A DNA stretch of 64,000 bases from Oscillatoriales cyanobacterium CG2_30_40_61. GTDB lineage: Bacteria; Cyanobacteriota; Cyanobacteriia; Cyanobacteriales; Microcoleaceae. A program made the position numbers and the translations under genes. This document shows, piece by piece, positions 47,696 to 58,887 of the stretch (its first letter is position 1; every line of letters starts with the position of its first letter). The notes under the pieces were generated by a model. That model saw only the letters and a list, made by a program, of their open reading frames with translations, was not told where the DNA came from and did not search any database. The stretch is from contig MNYZ01000094.1 of the NCBI GenBank assembly GCA_001873365.1, positions 59,443 through 123,442 on the forward strand, written 5' to 3'.

Positions 47696-47740
47696 TTGAA
47701 ACAAGATTGAAACAAGATAAAGATACTAAGTGAAACAAGC
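47696..47740. repeat. Short direct repeats of TTGAAACAAGA
   Basis: Two perfect head-to-tail copies (47696-47706, 47707-47717) and a third near-copy GTGAAACAAGC (47730-47740), upstream of the Uma2 remnant and downstream of the tRNA genes. No known role. Confidence 0.55.
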
Positions 47741-47808
47741 TAAATGCTGTAATAGTGATTACTCCGTTAAATCCTGATAGAACGATCCTAGTATAATCAA
47801 AAAAATAA

Positions 47809-47880
<72 letters not shown>

Positions 47881-47945
47881 GAGAAAATTAAGAACAAAAA
47901 ACTAAAGTTTGATAGTTCCTAATCTCTAATGTTGAGTTTTAAAGG

Positions 47946-48027
47946 TGGGCCGAGCTGGATTTGAACCAGCGTAGGCGTAGCCAGCGGATTTACAGTCCGC
48001 CCCCATTAACCGCTCGGGCATCGACCC
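47946..48027 (-). tRNA. tRNA-Tyr (anticodon GUA)
   Basis: 82-nt class II tRNA with a long variable arm (about GGCTACGCCTACGC). Acceptor GGGTCGA pairs with TCGGCCC; the anticodon loop ACTGTAAAT gives GUA; the T arm has GTTCAAATCC. CCA is not encoded. First of a Tyr-Thr tandem pair. Confidence 0.95.
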
Positions 48028-48099
48028 ATTTATTTCAACAATTTTATATAGTAGCACAATCTCAGAAAATGTCAAGGGTTGGGAAAAACTTTTTTTTGC

Positions 48100-49401
<1,302 letters not shown>

Positions 49402-49456
49402 CTAGGAGTAGGAAGTCCTCTAAATTAACAGGTTTGGTTTTGGTGTCAGACCCAGA

Positions 49457-50746
49457 TTAAATCACGGTATAGTCAGAAATCACTGCATTTTTCAGGATGA
49501 CAATAATCCCACTGCGGATATAAAATCCTAAGTCTTCCCGTTCGGCTTCTTGGATATCCTCTTTGTTGATAATTTGGACATGACGACCAATGCGAGCATT
49601 TTTATCAACAATCGCCTTCCGAATCACGGTATTAGAACCAATACCTAATGAAACTTCGCCTTCTCGTAAACCCGAAGAACGTTCTGAGAAGGGTTGATAG
49701 AAGTCGGAACCCATGATTAGGGTATCTTCAATCACACATCCGGCTTCCACCCGGGAACGTAAACCCAAAACGGAATGATCAATCCGACATTCTTTGAGGA
49801 TACAACCTTCAGCAATAATAGACTCAGTAATCCGACAATCTAGGATTTTCGTAGGGGGTAAGTGACGAGAACGGGTATAAATCGGGGATTCTTCGTCGTA
49901 GAAACTGAAGTTGGGGTGGGGTTGTTGAGTTAAACCCAAATTGGCATGATAAAAGGCTTCAATGGTTCCAATATCTTCCCAATAGTCTTTAAATAAATAG
50001 GCTTGAACGTTTAAATCTCCCGATGCGTTGGGAATCACTTCTTTGCCGAAATCCGTTTCCTGGGGCTTTTCATCTAATAGCTTAATCAAGACATCTTTAT
50101 TAAAGACATAAATCCCCATGGACGCGATATAAGGATTTTCTTGAGCTTGTTCGGGAGATAAACCTAACGCCGAGGTATCCACCCGCATTTGTTGGAGGGC
50201 GTCTCCCTTGGGTTTTTCGCTGAAACTGACGACCCGCCCAGAGTCATCGAGTTTCATTAACCCAAAATCCGAGGCGCGTTTTTCATCAATGGGTAATACG
50301 GAAAGGGTAATATCCGCCTTAGTGTCTAAATGACGTTGGACAAATTGTCGATAGTCCATGCGGTAGAGATGGTCACCGGATAAAATCAGATATTGGTCAA
50401 CGTCCCATTCCTTCAGCAGCCACAAATACTGACGCACCGCATCTGCTGTACCCTGGAACCAATTCGGGTTTTGGGTAGTCTGTTGGGCGGCTAAGACTTC
50501 TGCAAAGCTATCATCAAAGCCAGAGAAGTTATAGGCCCGGGCAATATGGCGGTTTAAGGATGCTGAGTTAAATTGGGTTAAAACGTAGATTTTGAGAATT
50601 TCTGAGTTAATACAGTTACTAATGGGGATATCGATTAATCGATATTTCCCGGCGATGGGTACCGCAGGTTTGGCCCGCATTTTGGTTAAAGGATACAGGC
50701 GGCTTCCCGCACCGCCACCGAGAATGATTGCTAAAACTCGTTTCAC
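49457..50746 (-). CDS. glgC: Glucose-1-phosphate adenylyltransferase (ADP-glucose pyrophosphorylase)
   Basis: 429 residues from a GTG start. The nucleotide-binding N-terminus [23 protein letters not shown] is followed by [21 protein letters not shown] and the C-terminal left-handed beta-helix with its regulatory lysine region near the end. It makes ADP-glucose for glycogen synthesis and in cyanobacteria is activated by 3-phosphoglycerate and inhibited by phosphate. Complete and of normal family length. Confidence 0.96.
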   Translation of the reverse strand: MKRVLAIILGGGAGSRLYPLTKMRAKPAVPIAGKYRLIDIPISNCINSEILKIYVLTQFNSASLNRHIARAYNFSGFDDSFAEVLAAQQTTQNPNWFQGTADAVRQYLWLLKEWDVDQYLILSGDHLYRMDYRQFVQRHLDTKADITLSVLPIDEKRASDFGLMKLDDSGRVVSFSEKPKGDALQQMRVDTSALGLSPEQAQENPYIASMGIYVFNKDVLIKLLDEKPQETDFGKEVIPNASGDLNVQAYLFKDYWEDIGTIEAFYHANLGLTQQPHPNFSFYDEESPIYTRSRHLPPTKILDCRITESIIAEGCILKECRIDHSVLGLRSRVEAGCVIEDTLIMGSDFYQPFSERSSGLREGEVSLGIGSNTVIRKAIVDKNARIGRHVQIINKEDIQEAEREDLGFYIRSGIIVILKNAVISDYTVI

Positions 50747-50998
50747 AAAAAATTACCTCTCAACTGCCAATAGTCTTCCCAAGTCCAGTGTCCGACTGTA
50801 CGGTACTCTTGACAAGGGGGGAGAGGCAAAACCGACCTTAAGTTTGGGTTTGGGTTGAGTTAAGAGGATTGGGTGACAATGGCCCAGGAATTGTTGAGCT
50901 ATGATTAATGTTAATCTTTGAAAATGGATTGCTATTAAAAGGGTTTAGACTCCTTAACCCTAAAAATCAAGAGGGAAAAAGGAGCCTAAAAATTAGAA

Positions 50999-51439
50999 TT
51001 AACATAAAATTCTGGAAAGCATATCATGAATTTCTTTGTTCAATTGTTGATGTTGCTCAGGATTTATTCCTGATTTAGCTTGAGATATTTGTTGTAATAT
51101 TTGATAAATTTTATAAAAATTTAATTCCATCTGATCAATTAATAAATAATCAATTTGACCATTTTTATCTAATAGTATTAATTGTTGAATGAGATTACTA
51201 AGTTCTTGGATCTGTTGTTCTCTTTGATTGGCTTGACCTTGAGTATTAGGAAATCTTCTATCAGGAAATTTTTCACTGGTAGGAAATCTTTCACGTATCC
51301 CATCCATCGTACTAGGAGGAAATCTATCAGAACGTGGTTCTGTATCCGGATTAATATCTATTTCAATCCGAATCAAATCTCCTAAAATAGCGAATATACC
51401 CCGTAGAAGTGCACATTTTACTGTGTTATCATTGCACAT
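50999..51439 (-). CDS. Small protein of unknown function downstream of the metacaspase gene
   Basis: 146 residues from the ATG at 51439, chosen because GGAGGG lies just upstream; an in-frame TTG at 51454 overlaps that site and is unlikely to be used. The N-terminus (MCNDNTVKCALLRGIFAILG) has two cysteines. The middle (about 35-70) is rich in Arg-Phe-Pro/Lys-Phe-Pro motifs (DRFPPS, ERFPTS, EKFPD, RRFPN), and the C-terminal half is a Gln-rich helical region (about 75-146) likely to form a coiled coil. No family recognised. It begins 38 bases after the metacaspase-nSTAND-WD40 gene, so it is probably part of the same transcript. Confidence 0.6.
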   Translation of the reverse strand: MCNDNTVKCALLRGIFAILGDLIRIEIDINPDTEPRSDRFPPSTMDGIRERFPTSEKFPDRRFPNTQGQANQREQQIQELSNLIQQLILLDKNGQIDYLLIDQMELNFYKIYQILQQISQAKSGINPEQHQQLNKEIHDMLSRILC

Positions 51440-51477
51440 TGTAAAACCCTCCAAAATTTAATTAAATACTTTAATTT

Positions 51478-54400
51478 TTATTTTATCACGTTATTACAGA
51501 TTTGTCTAGCTTTTTTTGCTTTTAATTCGCTTTTAAAAATAAAAAAATTATCAAAAACAATACAACTATTTTCAATTAATTCATTTATTTTTACAGATTC
51601 AAAATTTATGATTTTACTCGATGTAGGTGAAGATGAATTTAAAATATTTTGGTTTAAATTCCATTTTCTCACAGTTCCATCTTCACTAGCTGATGCAAAA
51701 CTTAAAGAATCTACCGGATTGAAAACGGCTCTATTGACTGATCCTGTATTAACTTCTATGATAGTTTTAGGATTATTTAAAATTTCTTGTTTATTCTTCC
51801 AAAGCTCTAATGCTTTTTGAACATCCCAAATTTTAATTATTTCATTCATAGTGACAGAAATAATAAATTTATCATTAGGGCTAAATTCAGCATAAATCAA
51901 GGCATTATCATCATTGATTTTTCCTATAATTTCTCCTGATAAATTGCGAATTTTAATTGAATTTTGACTACAAGATACAATCATACTTCCAGATTGATTA
52001 AATTTAACTGATACACGCATTCCCTTATCTTGACCAATAATACTTTGTGGCAATAGACTACTATTTTTGGATTTCAAATTCCAAATAAAGATATCATAAT
52101 TATTAGTCCCCGTTGTTGCTAAAATTGATGAATTTTTGGGATGAAAGTCTATACCATGAATAGGATTTTTAAAATCATTTGATAATTTAGGGGGTTCAAT
52201 TTTTTTAAAAAGATTATAGTTTTTTGTATTCCAGATCATGATAGTTCCATCTTTTCCAACAGCAGCTAACAAATCATTTGTTTTACTAAAACTAATATCA
52301 TAGACTTTATCACTAGAGTTAAAAGAGTGTATGAGCTTTCCTTGCAGATTCCACAGTTTAACTTTACTATCTAGGCTACCTGATGCAAATAACTGTTGTT
52401 CAGGATGGAATTTAATTACCTTGATAATATCATCATGAGCGGTAAACGACGGTAAAGCAACTTGTTTTTTCAGATCTATAATACTAATTTTTTTGTCAAA
52501 ACCTCCTGCCACTAAGTAATTTCCGTTAGCACTAAAATCGACTGCATAAACACCACCTTTACTTACTTGAAATCGGTTTCTTTCCTGAACATTATTTATC
52601 ACCGATTGAATTCTTTTCAATTCATCCTGATTTTCTCGATTCAGTTTTTTCATTTCCCCTAAAGCTTCTATACTAGCGATCGCAGCTTCTAATTGATTGT
52701 GATTTTTTAACAGTTCCTCTGCTCTAGTAATATAAGCACTAATGCTACTCGCTTCTCTTTCTCGCTTTTCTCCTTCTATTGTTGTTGTAACTAATCCTAA
52801 AGCCAAGGTAAACACAACGAGAACACTGGATAACATGATCAGTTTCGTTCTTTGTTTTTCGACTTTCACTTTAGCTTCAGCTTCTTTTGTTCGTGCGACT
52901 TCAACCTCGGCTTTTTCTTCTGCAATCATCGCTTTTTCCATTTCTGCGATCGCTTTTTCAGATTCCGCTTTTGCTTTTGCTTCTGCGGCTTCTCGGAGTT
53001 GACGTTCTTGTTCAACTTCTGCTTGTTGTTCTCGTAAATACTGTTCTAAACTGTTCTGAAAGAACCCCTGTTCATCGAGTGTTAATTTAGGTTGTATTTT
53101 TTCTATCCATTCCTGAACTTCTAATAATCTTGCTCCCATTAACAAAGCTTGATCGGATTTTTTAAATGATTCTTGCCATTCTTGAAATGCCGTTTCAAAT
53201 CGCTGATTAACTCTCAAAATTTCTCGATCTTCTTCAATCCAATTTTTTAACAATTTCCACTCCAAAAGTAAGGCTTCATGGGCAACTTCAACCGTTTTTT
53301 CATCGGTAATAATTAACCGTTGTTGAGACCCTGCTAAAATTTCAATCACTCGTTGTAATTGTTCGGGGGAATTAGAAATTGCTCTTAATCGTTCCCAAGG
53401 GATTCTTTGTCGTGTAACTTCTTCTCCTTCTCCTGGTTTAACTAACTTCATAAATAGTTCACGGACTAAAAGTTTATCCGCAGGAGAAAAATTTTCATAA
53501 ATTAGGTTAGCTCGATTATTTAATGCACCTTTAACGCCTCCAATTTGTTCATATCCTTGCTTGGTTAATATCGCTTCGGGAGATTCGATTTCTTCGATAC
53601 AAACCCGCCATAATTCTTGTAACGCATATTGAAGTAAGGGGAGCGCACCTCGTTGTCCCATCACATCTAAAGCAATTTGTGAGACTAACCCTCGTTCAAA
53701 TTTTACCCCATGTAATTGAGCCGGTTGTTCAATAACTTCTTCTAATTCTTCCAGAGACATTGGTTGTACAACATACATCACGGGAGGAACTTGGTTGATT
53801 AAATTAACAATATCTGAATAGTTGCTACAGCGTTCTAAAAAGTCACCCCGAATGGCTAAAATCACCTTACTTTTTTGATCAGGAGATTTAATTTCTTCGG
53901 CAATAAGTTGGAAAAATTTTAACCGTTCATCTTCACTTTCACAGAGGGTAAATACTTCTTCAAACTGGTCAATAAAGATTAAATAGGTTTCATTATTAGA
54001 ATATTTACTGATAGCATTAACCAGTTTTCCAAACGGATGTTGACCTGGGGTAAAAATTTCCCGCTTCCATTGACTACTTTCAGGAATACGATCGCTTTCT
54101 AATTCTGCAAATAAACCCGCCTTAACTAAAGATGATTTTCCACTACCTGAATAACCAATAATAGGTAAAAAACGGCTATTGGATAAATGAGTAATTAAAG
54201 TTCTAATGACTGGGTGGCGTCCAAAGAAATAATGTTTTTGTTCTAATTCAAATGAAGCTAATCCTTGATAGGGATTTTTTTGATTCAATATAACTGACTC
54301 TATGGTTGTTTTAATTTCAGGGTAACTTACTAAAGTAATTGCTTTTCCCCAACCCATGCGGATTGGTTCTTGTACTGATCCTCTTAATTCATTACTAATA

Positions 54401-55077
54401 AAATCAAATAAGCGATCGCCACTAATTTTTCCATTTTTGGCGGCATTATCTAGTGATAATCCTTTCAATAAAGCTCCGGTAAAAATTGAGTGAGATTCAC
54501 CTTTAAAAACCTTGGCTGTCTCAAAACTCCGACATCCGGTAATCAAATAGTAATCCCGTTGCGTTTTAAAAGTATTTAAGGTTTCTTGTAATAACTCGCT
54601 TTCTAAAAAAAAGCCACTATGACAACAATCTAAAACTAAAGTTAAGCTACTTAAATCAGATTTTTTAATTAAATTATTCAAGCTAGAGAAAGCCATCCCA
54701 TATTTATAATCAATAATTTGTTCTCCTTGTCTTTCTAATTGACAATCTGAAGCTGCTAATGCTCCTTTTATTTCTCCTAAGTTATCGGTAAATGTCAAGC
54801 CATGACCCGCAAAATAAATTAAAACTTCTTTACCTTTTCCCCGTTCCAATAATAAGTTTTGTAACGCTTGACCCAACTTAATTGAATCCACTAACTGTTT
54901 CGGTGCAATTTCCAAACGCTGTGTAATAGAATTACGACGGTGGGGGAGTCGCGTTACTTCAAAATCACTATAAGTTTCCAATAGTTGTGCCAACGCTTCG
55001 GCATCTTCAGCCGCTTTTGGAAGGGGCATTAAGTTCTGATATTCGGCAATTCCTATAATTATTGCGTAGCGAGTCAT
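51478..55077 (-). CDS. Metacaspase-nSTAND-transmembrane-WD40 protein
   Basis: 1199 residues. The caspase (C14) domain covers 1-245 with catalytic His92 (YFAGHGL) and Cys152 (LDCCHSG). An nSTAND/NACHT-like NTPase follows: NPYQGLASFE at 268-277, Walker A GYSGSGKSS (308-316), Walker B YLIFIDQFEE (365-374), then a winged-helix/helical region to about 680. A charged Ala/Glu/Lys coiled coil (about 690-765) leads into one membrane helix (LIMLSSVLVVFTLALGLV) and then seven WD40 blades (about 850-1170). The protease is therefore tethered to the membrane under control of an NTPase switch and a beta-propeller sensor. Catalytic residues and Walker motifs are intact. A role in programmed cell death or antiviral defence is inferred from domain order. 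Confidence 0.88.
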   Translation of the reverse strand: MTRYAIIIGIAEYQNLMPLPKAAEDAEALAQLLETYSDFEVTRLPHRRNSITQRLEIAPKQLVDSIKLGQALQNLLLERGKGKEVLIYFAGHGLTFTDNLGEIKGALAASDCQLERQGEQIIDYKYGMAFSSLNNLIKKSDLSSLTLVLDCCHSGFFLESELLQETLNTFKTQRDYYLITGCRSFETAKVFKGESHSIFTGALLKGLSLDNAAKNGKISGDRLFDFISNELRGSVQEPIRMGWGKAITLVSYPEIKTTIESVILNQKNPYQGLASFELEQKHYFFGRHPVIRTLITHLSNSRFLPIIGYSGSGKSSLVKAGLFAELESDRIPESSQWKREIFTPGQHPFGKLVNAISKYSNNETYLIFIDQFEEVFTLCESEDERLKFFQLIAEEIKSPDQKSKVILAIRGDFLERCSNYSDIVNLINQVPPVMYVVQPMSLEELEEVIEQPAQLHGVKFERGLVSQIALDVMGQRGALPLLQYALQELWRVCIEEIESPEAILTKQGYEQIGGVKGALNNRANLIYENFSPADKLLVRELFMKLVKPGEGEEVTRQRIPWERLRAISNSPEQLQRVIEILAGSQQRLIITDEKTVEVAHEALLLEWKLLKNWIEEDREILRVNQRFETAFQEWQESFKKSDQALLMGARLLEVQEWIEKIQPKLTLDEQGFFQNSLEQYLREQQAEVEQERQLREAAEAKAKAESEKAIAEMEKAMIAEEKAEVEVARTKEAEAKVKVEKQRTKLIMLSSVLVVFTLALGLVTTTIEGEKREREASSISAYITRAEELLKNHNQLEAAIASIEALGEMKKLNRENQDELKRIQSVINNVQERNRFQVSKGGVYAVDFSANGNYLVAGGFDKKISIIDLKKQVALPSFTAHDDIIKVIKFHPEQQLFASGSLDSKVKLWNLQGKLIHSFNSSDKVYDISFSKTNDLLAAVGKDGTIMIWNTKNYNLFKKIEPPKLSNDFKNPIHGIDFHPKNSSILATTGTNNYDIFIWNLKSKNSSLLPQSIIGQDKGMRVSVKFNQSGSMIVSCSQNSIKIRNLSGEIIGKINDDNALIYAEFSPNDKFIISVTMNEIIKIWDVQKALELWKNKQEILNNPKTIIEVNTGSVNRAVFNPVDSLSFASASEDGTVRKWNLNQNILNSSSPTSSKIINFESVKINELIENSCIVFDNFFIFKSELKAKKARQICNNVIK

Positions 55078-55222
55078 ACAGTTAGGTTGGGTATAAAATA
55101 TAAAGCTATCTAAGGGTTACTTTGAGGCTTTAGCAGGTATTTTTCTTGATTCTAACTCTATGATCAGGAAAAGTGCCAAGAAATTGACGTAAAATAAACA
55201 CAAATATTCATAGGGGTGAGTG

Positions 55223-55573
55223 ATGTCTGAAATAGAACAGTTTGCCTATAAAGCGGATGGCCAAATTTATCACGTCCAACTTAATTCTAAAGTCAATTCT
55301 GAAACTGATGATGATCTTTATGAAGAAGAAAGAGATGTTCAAACTCAAGTCATTAATCAATTGCAACAGGCTCGTAATTTAATTCGAGTTTATTCAAAAA
55401 TGGCTGTTAGTGCTTTTAAAGATTTCGGAGCAGCAGAAATTGAAGAAGTCACCCTAAAATTCTCTATTAAAATGGGTGGAAAAGCTGGTATTCCTTACAT
55501 TACTGAAGGATCGGCAGAAAGTAATTTAGAAGTTCAAGTAAAATGCAAATTTCCAGATTCTAAACAAGTTTAA
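55223..55573 (+). CDS. Trypco1-like (CU044_2847 family) small protein, partner of conflict NTPases
   Basis: 116 residues from the ATG at 55223, which has AGGGG six bases upstream; a GTG one codon earlier is possible. The C-terminal beta-rich region EEVTLKFSIKMGGKAGIPYI and NLEVQVKCKF matches the trypsin-co-occurring domain 1 pattern (a D/EEVxxxFGVKLxxKAG-like start and final VxVTxxW/F strand). Such proteins accompany trypsin or caspase plus nSTAND conflict systems. The gene is divergent from the metacaspase gene with a 145-base shared intergenic region. Its stop codon overlaps the next gene's ATG (TAATG). Confidence 0.72.
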   Translation: MSEIEQFAYKADGQIYHVQLNSKVNSETDDDLYEEERDVQTQVINQLQQARNLIRVYSKMAVSAFKDFGAAEIEEVTLKFSIKMGGKAGIPYITEGSAESNLEVQVKCKFPDSKQV

Positions 55574-57045
55574 TGATTACTATGCAAATACAAACTCCTG
55601 ATTGGGTCAAACACGCGGTATTTTATCAAATTTTTCCCGATCGCTTTGCTCAATCTGCTATTCCGCGCCAAAAATTGTTAAAATCTGATCGCTGGGAACC
55701 ATGGGATTTACCACCGAGTTTACAGGGATATAAAGGGGGCAATTTATGGGGCGTGATTGAACAATTAGATTATTTACAGGATTTAGGAATTAATGCTATT
55801 TATTTTACTCCTATTTTTCAATCGGCTTGTAATCATCGTTACCATACCCATGATTATTATCAAATAGACCCCATACTGGGAGGAAATACTGCCTTTCAAG
55901 AGTTATTAGATGCAGCCCATCAACGCCAGATTAAAATTGTTTTAGATGGGGTATTTAACCATGCTAGTCGGGGCTTTTTTCAGTTCCATGATATTTTAGA
56001 AAATGGCCCCCATTCTCCTTGGTTAGATTGGTTTAAAATTGAAGGCTGGCCGTTATCTGCTTATGATGGTAGTCAACCTGCTAATTATGTTGGTTGGGCA
56101 GGAAATCGGGCGTTACCGCAGTTTAATCATGATCACCCTGATGTTAGGGAATATATCATGGAAATTGCTGAACATTGGATTGATTTTGGGATTGATGGTT
56201 GGCGTTTAGATGTGCCTTTTGAAGTCAAAACTCCGGGGTTTTGGCAGGAATTTAGAGAGCGAGTTAAGGCTATTAATCCACAGGCTTATATTGTTGGGGA
56301 AGTGTGGGGAGATTCCAGAGAATGGTTAGATGGAACACAATTTGATGGGGTGATGAATTATTTATTTACGGCTCCGACTATTGCGTTTATTGCAGGCGAT
56401 CGCGTTCAAATGGAGTTAGTCGAAAGCCCTTCCTATTTTCCCTATCCGGCTCTATCTGCTAAGGAATATGGAGAAAAAATAAAAGATTTATTAGCGTTAT
56501 ATCCTTGGGAAATTCAACTAACTCAATTGAATTTACTCGATAGTCACGATACCGCCCGATTAATTAGTGTAGCCGGAGGAGATCAAGCGAGTGTTGAATT
56601 AGCAACTTTATTGTTATTTACTTTTCCCGGTGCACCCAGTATTTATTATGGGGATGAAGTCGGTTTGGAAGGAAACCTTGATCCTGACTCTCGTCGCAGT
56701 TTTCCGATGCCAGATTCTTGGCATCAAGATGTTTTAGACTATCACAAAAAACTGATTGCTATTCGTCACCAATATCGGGCTTTAAGAACAGGTTATTATA
56801 ATATATTATATGCGGAGGGAATAGTTTATGGATTTGCTCGATGTTGGGAGAATGAGGAATTAATTGTGATAGTGAATTCGGGAACAGAATCAGCCGAAAT
56901 TAATTTTACGGTTAGTGATTTAAAGACTCGTCCTAATCAATTGATTTATGGAGAAGGGAAATTCAGTTGGAAACAAGAAAATGACACCACAGAATTAGAG
57001 GTCTATATTCCTCCCCGTCAGGGAGTAATTTTAGCAAATTCTTAG
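55573..57045 (+). CDS. GH13 alpha-amylase family protein (cyclomaltodextrinase/neopullulanase-like)
   Basis: 490 residues if the ATG at 55573 is used; a second ATG at 55582 is three codons in. The four GH13 regions are present: DGVFNHASRG, GWRLDVP with the nucleophile Asp, VGEVWGD with the acid Glu, and LDSHDTARL. The N-terminal CBM34-like domain of classic neopullulanases is missing, so the protein is shorter than that group. Probably an intracellular maltodextrin or glycogen-degrading enzyme (no signal peptide). Its start overlaps the stop of the trypco1-like gene, which looks like operon fusion by chance or genuine coupling. Confidence 0.85.
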   Translation: MITMQIQTPDWVKHAVFYQIFPDRFAQSAIPRQKLLKSDRWEPWDLPPSLQGYKGGNLWGVIEQLDYLQDLGINAIYFTPIFQSACNHRYHTHDYYQIDPILGGNTAFQELLDAAHQRQIKIVLDGVFNHASRGFFQFHDILENGPHSPWLDWFKIEGWPLSAYDGSQPANYVGWAGNRALPQFNHDHPDVREYIMEIAEHWIDFGIDGWRLDVPFEVKTPGFWQEFRERVKAINPQAYIVGEVWGDSREWLDGTQFDGVMNYLFTAPTIAFIAGDRVQMELVESPSYFPYPALSAKEYGEKIKDLLALYPWEIQLTQLNLLDSHDTARLISVAGGDQASVELATLLLFTFPGAPSIYYGDEVGLEGNLDPDSRRSFPMPDSWHQDVLDYHKKLIAIRHQYRALRTGYYNILYAEGIVYGFARCWENEELIVIVNSGTESAEINFTVSDLKTRPNQLIYGEGKFSWKQENDTTELEVYIPPRQGVILANS

Positions 57046-57114
57046 TTTTCTAGGCAAAGATAAATTCTATCTGGGGGTGTGGCTAGGTCATACCCTACTA
57101 TTAGAAAATTATTC

Positions 57115-57265
57115 TATAGCAAGTCTAAATCAATTGTATAAATAGTTTGACATCCAATTCATCGTAGGGGCGAGGCGCGCCTCGCCCCTACATGGGAATG
57201 TAGATATTCTTTGGGATTAATAATCACCGCGAGTCCTTTTGTACAATCCATTTGGACTTGCTATA
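57115..57265. mobile_element. MITE-like element with terminal inverted repeats and central palindrome
   Basis: A 151-bp element. The left end TATAGCAAGTCTAAATCAAT (57115-57134) is matched inverted at the right end (57241-57265) with about 21 of 25 positions agreeing. Near the middle, 57164-57191 is a perfect 28-bp palindrome, GTAGGGGCGAGGCG and its complement. There is no coding frame. No certain target-site duplication was seen. Confidence 0.6.
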
Positions 57266-57312
57266 TAATAAAGAATCTACCTTAGTCTAATTATTAATAA
57301 TTTCATCAGATT

Positions 57313-58584
57313 ATGACCCAAAATTCCCCATCTATGCTGGAAAGAATTAAAGATATTACTACAACTTTATCACCTCGTTTAATGGAGATTCGTCGCCATA
57401 TTCATGCCCATCCCGAACTCAGTGGTCAAGAATATCAAACCTCCGCCTATGTCGCCGGGGTGCTGTCCTCCTGTGGGATTAAGGTACAAGAAGGCGTGGG
57501 GACAACCGGAGTCGTGGGAGAATTCCAGGGAAATACCACCAACCCCCGTTGGTTTGCCATTCGCACCGATATGGATGCCCTGCCGATGACCGAATTAACC
57601 GGGTTAGAGTATGCTTCTCGACAGATGGGAGTCATGCACGCTTGTGGACACGACCTGCATACCACCTTGGGGTTAGGCACAGCGATGGTATTATCTCAGT
57701 TGAGCCAGGAGTTTCCTGGGAAAGTGAGGTTTCTTTTCCAACCTGCGGAAGAAATTGCTAAAGGGGCAACCTGGATGGTGCAGGATAACGTCATGGAGGA
57801 CGTGGCAGCGATTTTGGGAGTTCATGTCTTCCCCAGTATTGCCGCCGGATGTGTGGGACTGCGATCAGGTGCGTTAACGGCGGCGGCCGATGATTTGGAA
57901 TTAACTATTATCGGAGAGTCGGGTCACGGGGCGCGACCCCATGAGGCTAAGGATGCGATTTGGATCGCGGCTCAGGTAATTACCATGTTACAACAGGCGA
58001 TTAGTCGCACCCAAAACCCTTTAAGACCTGTGGTTTTATCCATTGGTCAAATTATGGGCGGACGCGCACCTAATATTATTGCGGATCAGGTTAAACTATT
58101 AGGAACTGTGCGATCGCTTCATCCTGAAACCTACGAATCTTTACCTAGTTGGATAGAACAAATTGTTGCTAATATCTGCCAAATGTACGGGGCAAATTAT
58201 GAGTTAAATTATCGTCGGGGTGTTCCTTCGGTGCAGAATGATCCGATGTTAACTCAAATTGTCGAAGAAAGTGTTAGGGAGGCTTTTGGGTCTGGTGCGG
58301 TTTTAAATTTACCCGAACCCTCTTTAGGAGCAGAGGATTTTTCTGTCTATTTAGATTATGCACCCGGAATGATGTTTCGGTTGGGAGTTGGACACAAAAA
58401 TAAACATAATTATCCCCTACATCATCCTAAGTTTGAAGTTGATGAATCGGCAATTATTACCGGGGTGGTAACTTTAGCCTATTCTGCCTATAAATTTTGT
58501 CAGAAACAATTAGCAACACCAGAAGAATTAATCAATACCAAAAATACCTGTTACTCCAGTAAAAATTCAGCTAAAATAGAATGA
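57313..58584 (+). CDS. M20-family amidohydrolase (N-acyl-amino-acid hydrolase type)
   Basis: 423 residues, M20D/IAA-amino-acid hydrolase group. Metal-site motifs: HAHPELSGQEYQT near the N-terminus, GVMHACGHDLHTTLGLG with the Cys/His pair, FQPAEEIAKGA and, near the end, LGAEDFSVY plus HHPKFEVDE. The lid domain insertion is in place. It hydrolyses N-acyl amino acids or related amides; the physiological substrate is not readable. No signal peptide, so cytosolic. Confidence 0.9.
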   Translation: MTQNSPSMLERIKDITTTLSPRLMEIRRHIHAHPELSGQEYQTSAYVAGVLSSCGIKVQEGVGTTGVVGEFQGNTTNPRWFAIRTDMDALPMTELTGLEYASRQMGVMHACGHDLHTTLGLGTAMVLSQLSQEFPGKVRFLFQPAEEIAKGATWMVQDNVMEDVAAILGVHVFPSIAAGCVGLRSGALTAAADDLELTIIGESGHGARPHEAKDAIWIAAQVITMLQQAISRTQNPLRPVVLSIGQIMGGRAPNIIADQVKLLGTVRSLHPETYESLPSWIEQIVANICQMYGANYELNYRRGVPSVQNDPMLTQIVEESVREAFGSGAVLNLPEPSLGAEDFSVYLDYAPGMMFRLGVGHKNKHNYPLHHPKFEVDESAIITGVVTLAYSAYKFCQKQLATPEELINTKNTCYSSKNSAKIE

Positions 58585-58606
58585 GAAAAATTAGGAAGTC
58601 AGCAAT

Positions 58607-58885
58607 ATGGAAACAATTGTCACCCTAACTGTTACTGTAAACGCCGAAGGAAACTTAGACATTCCCCCAGAATTACAAACCCAACTGACACCAGGGGATC
58701 AATATAAAGTAGCAATTACGGAAGAAGGCTTACTTTTTAAAAAAGTTAAACCCGGATTTGATTGGGAAGAATTCAGACGGCGTAGAGACGAATCTGAACC
58801 TGATCCCAATCCAATGACAATGGAAGAAATTTGTGCAATCGTCAAAGAAGTGAGACATCAAATGAATTTAGAAGGAAAATCATAA
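58607..58885 (+). CDS. AbrB-like antitoxin of a PIN toxin
   Basis: 92 residues. The N-terminal VTLTVTVNAEGNLDIPPELQ is an AbrB/SpoVT-like beta-swapped DNA-binding pattern; the rest is charged and helical, suited to binding the toxin. AGGAAG lies nine bases before the ATG. The PIN toxin gene starts two bases after the stop. It likely represses the pair's own promoter. Confidence 0.75.
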   Translation: METIVTLTVTVNAEGNLDIPPELQTQLTPGDQYKVAITEEGLLFKKVKPGFDWEEFRRRRDESEPDPNPMTMEEICAIVKEVRHQMNLEGKS

Positions 58886-58887
58886 TC

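Noticed and set aside
52742..53090. Three overlapping plus-strand frames inside the metacaspase gene
   Set aside because: They are antisense to the Ala/Glu/Lys coiled-coil region, giving Phe/Ser-rich or Leu-rich low-complexity translations.
55184..55210. TTGACG and TATTCA as promoter of the trypco1-like gene
   Set aside because: The spacer would be only 15 bases and the start point would fall inside the ribosome-binding site.
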